From positions 86,606-150,605 of the forward strand of contig CAMYOG010000057.1 in NCBI GenBank assembly GCA_947259925.1: a stretch of 64,000 nt of DNA, given 5' to 3'. Under the pieces are notes generated by a model. It did not search any database. It saw nothing but the letters and a program-made list of their open reading frames with translations, and had not been told where the DNA came from. The stretch is from Thermoanaerobaculia bacterium. Lineage in GTDB: Bacteria > Acidobacteriota > Thermoanaerobaculia > Multivoradales > JAHEKO01. Below, in pieces: positions 59,320 to 64,000 of the stretch (positions within the stretch are counted from its first letter, which is position 1; the number at the start of each line of letters is the position of its first letter). The position numbers and the translations under genes were made by a program.

Positions 59320-59538
59320 GTGACCGAGACGACGTCGATCACCCTGACCGTCAACGGAGAGGTGCGCACCCTCGACGCACCGCGCACCCTGACCGAGTTC
59401 CTCGCCGACCTCGACTTCGACCCACGCGCGGTCGCGGTCGAGTACAACGGCGTGATCCTCAAGCGCGATCGCTACGCGGAGACCGATCTCGGCGAGGGTG
59501 ATCGCCTCGAGATCGTCCGCTTCGTCCAGGGCGGTTGA
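59320..59538 (+). CDS. thiS: ThiS, sulfur carrier for thiamine
   Basis: 72 residues with the ubiquitin-like fold and the required C-terminal GG (EIVRFVQGG). VNGEVRTL, VAVEYNGVILKRD and GDRLEIV match ThiS. It accepts sulfur as a thiocarboxylate for the thiazole of thiamine. No thiG or thiF is adjacent. GTG start 1 nt after the previous stop. Confidence 0.85.
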   Translation: MTETTSITLTVNGEVRTLDAPRTLTEFLADLDFDPRAVAVEYNGVILKRDRYAETDLGEGDRLEIVRFVQGG

Positions 59539-59565
59539 CAGCTGGCGCGCCGCCTGCCCTGGACG

Positions 59566-59571
59566 TATAAT
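59566..59571 (+). promoter_or_regulatory. -10 box for tRNA-Lys
   Basis: A perfect TATAAT ending 12 nt before the tRNA. The perfect TTGACA at 59535-59540 is 25 nt away, too far for a normal pair; the sequence at the right distance (TGGCGC) is weak. Confidence 0.6.
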
Positions 59572-59583
59572 CGCCGCCTGGTC

Positions 59584-59659
59584 GGGCCGCTAGCTCAACT
59601 GGCAGAGCAGCAGACTCTTAATCTGCGGGTTCGGGGTTCGAGTCCCTGGCGGCTCACCA
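59584..59659 (+). tRNA. tRNA-Lys (anticodon CTT)
   Basis: Acceptor GGGCCGC / GCGGCTC, D-arm GCTCAACTGGCAGAGC, anticodon arm GCAGA-CTCTTAA-TCTGC (anticodon CTT), T-arm with GGTTCGAGTCC, discriminator A and encoded CCA. Reads AAG. A tandem repeat begins right after its CCA. Confidence 0.96.
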
Positions 59660-60033
59660 ATCTTCCGCCTCCGGCTCCAGCTTGGCGAGCCGCCAGGTCC
59701 TCGGCGTTCGCGCCGGCGCCTTCGGTGCCGTCGCTCGGAGCGAGTCCCCGTTTCGGGCGATCAATCTTCCGCCTCCGGCTCCAGCTTGGCGAGCCGCCAG
59801 GTCCTCGGCGGTCGCGTTGGCACCCGCGGTGCCACCGCTCGGAGCGAGTCCCTTTTTTTCGGCGATCAGTCTTTCGCCTCCGGCTGCAGCTTGGGCGAAG
59901 CGCCAGGTCCTCGGCGGTCGCGTTGGCACCTGCGGTGCCACCGCTCGGAGCGAGTCCCTTTTTTTCGGCGATCAGTCTTTCGCCTCCGGCTCCAGCTTGG
60001 CGAAGCGCCAGGTCCTCGGCGTTCGAGTCGGCG
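59660..60033. repeat. 3.5 tandem copies of a ~105-bp unit behind tRNA-Lys
   Basis: The marker CGCCTCCGGCT starts at 59666, 59770, 59875 and 59981, i.e. periods of 104, 105 and 106 bp. Units contain the hairpin TGGCACC-nGC-GGTGCCA, then CTCG-GAG-CGAG and, in copies 2 and 3, CCCTTTTTTTC. The piece GCGAGTCCC ... ATCxxTCTT before each marker resembles the 3' end of the tRNA (GTTCGAGTCCC ... CACCAATCTT). 60034-60135 holds nothing recognisable. Confidence 0.85.
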
Positions 60034-60135
60034 TCGATCCATTCCTGACTCCAGACTTCCTTCCAACGGCGTCGCCAAACCGCTAGCATGGTCGACACTG
60101 GGAGCTCGCCGGTTGGACCAGCTGGTAGGAACCCC

Positions 60136-61566
60136 ATGAGCCAGAGTGCGTCAGGACTGCACCGAAGCGTTCTCGCTACCCTGATCGGTGCACTGCTAGC
60201 TGCGGGGACCACCGCTTCTGAGCCGTCGCGCGAGGTGCGATGGTCGTCACTGCCGGTCGCCGACCTGAGCGACGACTGGCAGCCCGGCCCCCTGGTCGAG
60301 GACCTGCTGGCTAGCACTCGCGGCCGGCGGAGCGCGTCGACCTCGGCGCCACCGACTTTCGTCTGGCCCCTCCGGCAGAGCCCGCGGCACGCGGACGACG
60401 GCTACTGGGCCTCGGTCGGCTTCGTCGATCATGACCCGAACTTCCCCGGCTCCCTGCTCGACTACGAAGGGGGTCGAAGGACGTACGACCTACCCTCGGG
60501 CTACAACCACACCGGGACCGACCTGGTCGCCTGGCCGTTCGGCTGGGTGAAGCAGGCCCTCGGCCAGGTCGAGGTCGTGGCCTCGGCGGCCGGCACCATC
60601 GTCCTCTGGCACGACGGCAATTTCGATCGGGAGTGCGACGCCGGGTTCGACGAGGAACGGCGGGCGAACGTGGTGGTGATCCAGCACGACGACGGCTCGA
60701 TGGCGGCCTACGGCCACCTGAAAACCGGTTCTCTGACGCGCAAGCGGGAAGGCGGGTGGGTCGAACAGGGTGAGTACCTGGGTCTGGTCGGCAGCTCGGG
60801 CTTCAGCGGCTATCCGCATCTCCATTTCGAGGTGTTCGACGCGTTCGGGGGTCTCATCGATCCGTTCGCGGGGCCGTTCAATCGCTTCAACGACGAGTCG
60901 TGGTGGAGCGACCAGCCGCCCTACTACGACACCCGGCTCCTGACGGTGATGACCCACTCCGCGGAGCCGCTCGGCGGCCAGTGCCCCGGTGGCGAGCGGA
61001 CCTTCGTCGAGCGCCGCTTCGCCCCCGGCGACGACGTTCTGCTGGTGGCCTACTTCCGCGACCTCCTGCGTGGTCAGCCGATGCGATACGCGATTCTCGA
61101 CCCCGCGGGAGAGGTCTTCGAGAAGAGGAAGGTAAAGTCGCGTGACCCTCACCTGGTGCTCGCCGGCATGATGGGTGAGCTGACCCTGCCCGAGGACGCC
61201 GCCGCCGGAGTCTGGACTTACAGCGTGAAGTTCGAGGGACAGAAGCTCACTGGCAGCTTCGAGGTCGGCGACTTCGAGCCGGTGCGCGCCGCTCGGAGTG
61301 TCACGCCCAGGAACCTCCGGGCCGGCTCGCGGCGGAAGCTCAAGATCCGCGGGCTCGGGTTCACCCGCGACCTCGTGGTGGATATCCACGGGCGGGCGGG
61401 AGCGGAGAAGGGCGTCCGGATCCGCCGGGTCAAGATCGGCGACAAGCGGATCCTTCTGACGGTCACCGTGGACGCCGCAGCCGAGCCCGGCCCGCGGGAC
61501 ATCGTCATCACGGCTCCCGACTACAGCCAGGTCGTTCTCGAAGACGCCTTGCGGGTGGCGGGGTAG
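60136..61566 (+). CDS. exported M23 (LytM-type) metallopeptidase
   Basis: 476 residues: signal peptide (VLATLIGALLAAGTTASE), N-terminal region of no known domain, then M23 domain with GYNHTGTDLVAWPFG (HxxxD), VVIQHDDGSMAAYGHL and the active-site YPHLHFEVFDAFGG. After it comes a beta-domain and a TIG/IPT-like stretch (VTPRNLRAGSRRKLKIRGLG). Cleaves peptidoglycan cross-links or other Gly-rich peptides. ATG 60136 gives the signal peptide and has AGGAA upstream. Confidence 0.85.
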   Translation: MSQSASGLHRSVLATLIGALLAAGTTASEPSREVRWSSLPVADLSDDWQPGPLVEDLLASTRGRRSASTSAPPTFVWPLRQSPRHADDGYWASVGFVDHDPNFPGSLLDYEGGRRTYDLPSGYNHTGTDLVAWPFGWVKQALGQVEVVASAAGTIVLWHDGNFDRECDAGFDEERRANVVVIQHDDGSMAAYGHLKTGSLTRKREGGWVEQGEYLGLVGSSGFSGYPHLHFEVFDAFGGLIDPFAGPFNRFNDESWWSDQPPYYDTRLLTVMTHSAEPLGGQCPGGERTFVERRFAPGDDVLLVAYFRDLLRGQPMRYAILDPAGEVFEKRKVKSRDPHLVLAGMMGELTLPEDAAAGVWTYSVKFEGQKLTGSFEVGDFEPVRAARSVTPRNLRAGSRRKLKIRGLGFTRDLVVDIHGRAGAEKGVRIRRVKIGDKRILLTVTVDAAAEPGPRDIVITAPDYSQVVLEDALRVAG

Positions 61567-61570
61567 CGCC

Positions 61571-64000
61571 TCAGGGGCACAGATTCGGATCGAGCTCGAG
61601 GTTCAGCGTCCCGCCCTCCTCGACGGCCACGTCGTTCAAGAGCTCGATGCAGACCCCGGCGCGCAGTGTGATGACGCCGCCATCGGGCACGACCAGGTCC
61701 GGTCCGACGGTGATGCAGTTACAGGCCTCGAACTCATGGACGCCGCCAAGAACAGCGCTGTGGAGGTCCAGGTCCTCGGGGGTGGTGCAGTTGTCGGTAC
61801 AGATGAAGGTCGCGGTCAAGGTGGCGTCTGCCAGGGGAGTCGCGATCGTGTGCTCGGCAGCGCCGCCATCGGACCAGGCGATGAACTCCCAGGTAACGCC
61901 GTCGATGATCTGCGGCGTCGGAGCGCCGATCGTCCGCGGAAAGTTGGCTACGGCGCTCGCCACGACCGGCTCGACCCCAGCCTGGCGCTCGAATTCGAGC
62001 TCAAGGCCGATTCCGGGCGGATTCGCGGCCAGCGTGATCTCGGAGACGTTCGGCACCACGTCGACGGAGGTCGACGCGGAGATCGCGCCGAGACTGCCGA
62101 GTGGTGATCCGGAGTCCGTCGCCGTGAGGTGGATGCGATAGAAGACGTCGGTTGCGTCCTCGCCGGAGGTCGGGATGGTGAAGCTCCCTGAGTCGATGCC
62201 CTCGATCGGGCCGAGGAAGGGATGGGTGTGCGTGTCGTGGTGGAAGATGACGGTCCAGGACATTTGCGAGGCCGCCAGGCTGCCGTCCTGTGGATCGGTC
62301 GCACTGCCGCTGAACGCGATGGCATCGCCGGCGTTGTAGAACGTTCCCGGGGCCGGCGCGTCGATCGAGACGGACGGGCTCTCGTTGCCGACGACGATCC
62401 GCAGCGGCGGGGCGGTGTCGACGGAGTTGACCTCACCCTGCTGATCGTCGACCGTCAGAATCGCCTCGTAGACGCCGTCAACGCCGTAGGTGTGCATTGG
62501 GTCGACCGAAGTGCTCGACGAGCTGTCGCCGAAGTCCCAGGAGTAGAGCAGCGGCTGACTGTCGGGATCCGAGGAGGCCGACCCGGTGAACTGCACCTCG
62601 AGCGGCGACAAGCCCGACATCGGATCCGCCGCGGCGATCGCCTGCGGCTGGCTGTTGGCGCCACCGACGTAGCAGACCTCGTGCACTCCGCCTTCGGTGC
62701 CGAAGAAGAACAGGCTCACCCAGGTCAGGCAGCCGTCGGGCGAGATCAGGATGTCGACTACGTTGTCGGCCTCGGTGATGAAGAGCTCGATGCCCTCGAG
62801 GCGGTAGTCCTCGGTCAGGCGCGCTCGGCGTATCCAGTTGGCGGAGAAGTCACCGAAGAAATAGTTGTCGTGGTACTCGACCGGGAAGGGACCGGAACGG
62901 TAGACCGGTCCGCCGGTGATGGCACCGCCGCGGACCGGAGGCGTCTCGGTGCCGTGACTGTACTCGTAGATCGGTGCCGTGACCGAGCCTGGCAGCGGCG
63001 GCGGATTGCAGGTCTGAAACGGAGCCGAGCCTTCGAAACACGGATAGCCGTAGTCGGCTCCGGGCACACCGGCGTAGACCGCCTCCCATTCGCCCTGGCC
63101 GACGTCACCGATGATCGGTGCCTCGGTGTCGGGGTCGATGCCGAAGCGAAATGGGTTGCGCAGACCCCAGGCCCAGATCTCCGGCAGGATCCCCTGCTGA
63201 CCGACGAAAGGATTGTCGGCGGGGATCGTGCCGTCGGGGTTGATGCGCAACATCTTGCCGCGCGGATCGGACAGGTCGCGTGACAGCGGGTTGGGGTCGC
63301 CGTCGGTGTCGTTGTCGCCCATCGAGATGTAGAGCGTCTTGTCGGGTGCGAAGCGGAGAGTGCCGCCGTTGTGATTGCCCGCGCTGGTGAGATAGGGAGC
63401 CTGGTAGATCAAGACCTCATTGGAGAGCTGCGAGCCACTGTCGGTGAATCGGGAGACCCGGTTCCGGGATCCTTCGGGCTCTCCCGGGACGTTGCAGGGA
63501 CCGGTCGCCGCGAACCTGCGGGTGTAGTAGAGGAATACGTGGCGGTCCAGGCCGGCCGGATCGAGATAGTCGGGTGAGGGCGCGATCCCGAGCAAGCCGC
63601 GCTCTCCGGTGCTGTCGACACAGTCGATCGTCAAGGCCGTGCTGACGACTCCGGTCGTGGCGTCCCGGACGCGGACCCGCGCCTGGCCTTCGGTCGAACC
63701 GTCTCCCTTCTCGAGCACCCACAGGTCGCCGGTGCCCGGCTCGTACTCGGCGGCGGTAGGGTCTGCCGCTCCCGTGGCGGCATCGTCGGGCACGACCAGC
63801 GTGTCGACAAAGCCGGCCGGGGGGGTCGCTGCGAGGATCTCGAAGTGCGCCGCGCACTCTTTGGCTCGATCCATGACTACGGAGCCGTCGCCGCAGTCCG
63901 CGTCTTCGGACCAGCCGACGAAGATCGAGTCGGCACCCGCTACGGGCTCGAGCGTCACGACGGTACCGTCGGCATAGGAGCCGCCGCACTGACCGCCGCC
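61571..64000 (-). CDS. PQQ-dependent sugar dehydrogenase-like protein with PKD domain (N-terminus outside window)
   Basis: The frame is open to the right edge, 809 codons in view. At the edge: a fragment of a divergent InlB-type repeat (GGSYADGTVVTLEPV), then the sugar dehydrogenase beta-propeller (ERGLLGIAPSPDYL, HNGGTLRFAPDKTLYISMGD, NPFRFGIDPDTEAPIIGDVG, EYHDNYFFGDFSANWIRRAR), then a PKD domain (LLYSWDFGDSSSSTSVDPMH) and further beta-sandwich and Cys-rich tail regions. An exported oxidoreductase, substrate unknown. Domain repeats on both sides suggest a surface or secreted protein. Confidence 0.8.
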   Translation of the reverse strand, partial: GGGQCGGSYADGTVVTLEPVAGADSIFVGWSEDADCGDGSVVMDRAKECAAHFEILAATPPAGFVDTLVVPDDAATGAADPTAAEYEPGTGDLWVLEKGDGSTEGQARVRVRDATTGVVSTALTIDCVDSTGERGLLGIAPSPDYLDPAGLDRHVFLYYTRRFAATGPCNVPGEPEGSRNRVSRFTDSGSQLSNEVLIYQAPYLTSAGNHNGGTLRFAPDKTLYISMGDNDTDGDPNPLSRDLSDPRGKMLRINPDGTIPADNPFVGQQGILPEIWAWGLRNPFRFGIDPDTEAPIIGDVGQGEWEAVYAGVPGADYGYPCFEGSAPFQTCNPPPLPGSVTAPIYEYSHGTETPPVRGGAITGGPVYRSGPFPVEYHDNYFFGDFSANWIRRARLTEDYRLEGIELFITEADNVVDILISPDGCLTWVSLFFFGTEGGVHEVCYVGGANSQPQAIAAADPMSGLSPLEVQFTGSASSDPDSQPLLYSWDFGDSSSSTSVDPMHTYGVDGVYEAILTVDDQQGEVNSVDTAPPLRIVVGNESPSVSIDAPAPGTFYNAGDAIAFSGSATDPQDGSLAASQMSWTVIFHHDTHTHPFLGPIEGIDSGSFTIPTSGEDATDVFYRIHLTATDSGSPLGSLGAISASTSVDVVPNVSEITLAANPPGIGLELEFERQAGVEPVVASAVANFPRTIGAPTPQIIDGVTWEFIAWSDGGAAEHTIATPLADATLTATFICTDNCTTPEDLDLHSAVLGGVHEFEACNCITVGPDLVVPDGGVITLRAGVCIELLNDVAVEEGGTLNLELDPNLCP

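Noticed and set aside
59595..60317. Repeated peptide on the minus strand through the tandem repeat (EDLALRQAGAGG-type)
   Set aside because: Repeat periods of 104-106 bp are not constant multiples of three, and the frame crosses tRNA-Lys; it is a shadow of the DNA repeat.

Overview
The window reads as a chromosomal segment of a GC-rich Gram-negative bacterium. TolC/RND efflux, a phosphate-type porin and many Sec signal peptides show an outer membrane. The mix of families (DUF4390-NtrY, sigma-54 regulators, RsbW/STAS/PP2C switching, TldE-like protease, PQQ-type sugar dehydrogenase with PKD repeats, RAYT/REP elements) fits Acidobacteriota best; this placement is inference, no 16S gene is present. 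Most of the window is ordinary housekeeping and metabolism with dense, often overlapping operons.

Layout. 1-4420 (minus): DUF4390 protein, a split NtrY-type kinase, YqeY and the start of SelB. 4439-8564: REP-like repeats around smpB and uvrA. 8724-13079: a GAF/AAA+ sigma-54-type regulator, then an intergenic region with two hairpin palindromes and an excellent -24/-12 promoter, then a small membrane protein, an RsbW-like ATPase, a STAS protein and a GAF-PP2C phosphatase. This is the most system-like block. 13081-13346: a decayed RAYT transposase between inverted REPs. 13377-16892 (minus): tRNA methylthiotransferase MtaB, TldE-like protein, SEC-C protein, membrane protein. 16916-22072: exported glycosidase-like, DUF11, amidohydrolase and isoaspartyl methyltransferase proteins. 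22109-26265 (minus): rmuC starting 6 nt after tRNA-Ala, aminotransferase, beta-CASP nuclease. 26465-30369: five genes joined by 4-nt NTGA overlaps, two of them apparently starting with CTG. 30362-35303 (minus): amidohydrolase, arsenate reductase, porin, PhoR/PhoB. 35330-37575: DnaA-box-like cluster, gcvT, gcvH. 37581-40670: REP palindrome, queA, Dpp-type permeases. 40709-46895: NtrB-like kinase, Zn ribbon, hydrolase, then rplU-rpmA-obg-nadD-rsfS and a second sigma-54 activator. 46926-53338: Cu/Ag-type efflux operon. 53354-54145: AbrB/PIN toxin-antitoxin pair. 54207-58136 (minus): crotonases, aldehyde dehydrogenase, C26 hydrolase. 58380-60033: unknown protein, ThiS, tRNA-Lys and a 105-bp tandem repeat behind the tRNA. 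60136-64000: M23 peptidase and a sugar dehydrogenase cut by the right edge.

How they work together. The segment couples signal transduction (NtrY, NtrB-like, PhoR/PhoB, two sigma-54 activators, one partner-switching module), envelope upkeep and metal/arsenate defence with core translation genes. REP elements of two sequence families recur at gene ends and in four cases supply the stop codon, tail or upstream start of the neighbouring gene. Both tRNA genes carry encoded CCA and a -10 box 12 nt upstream.
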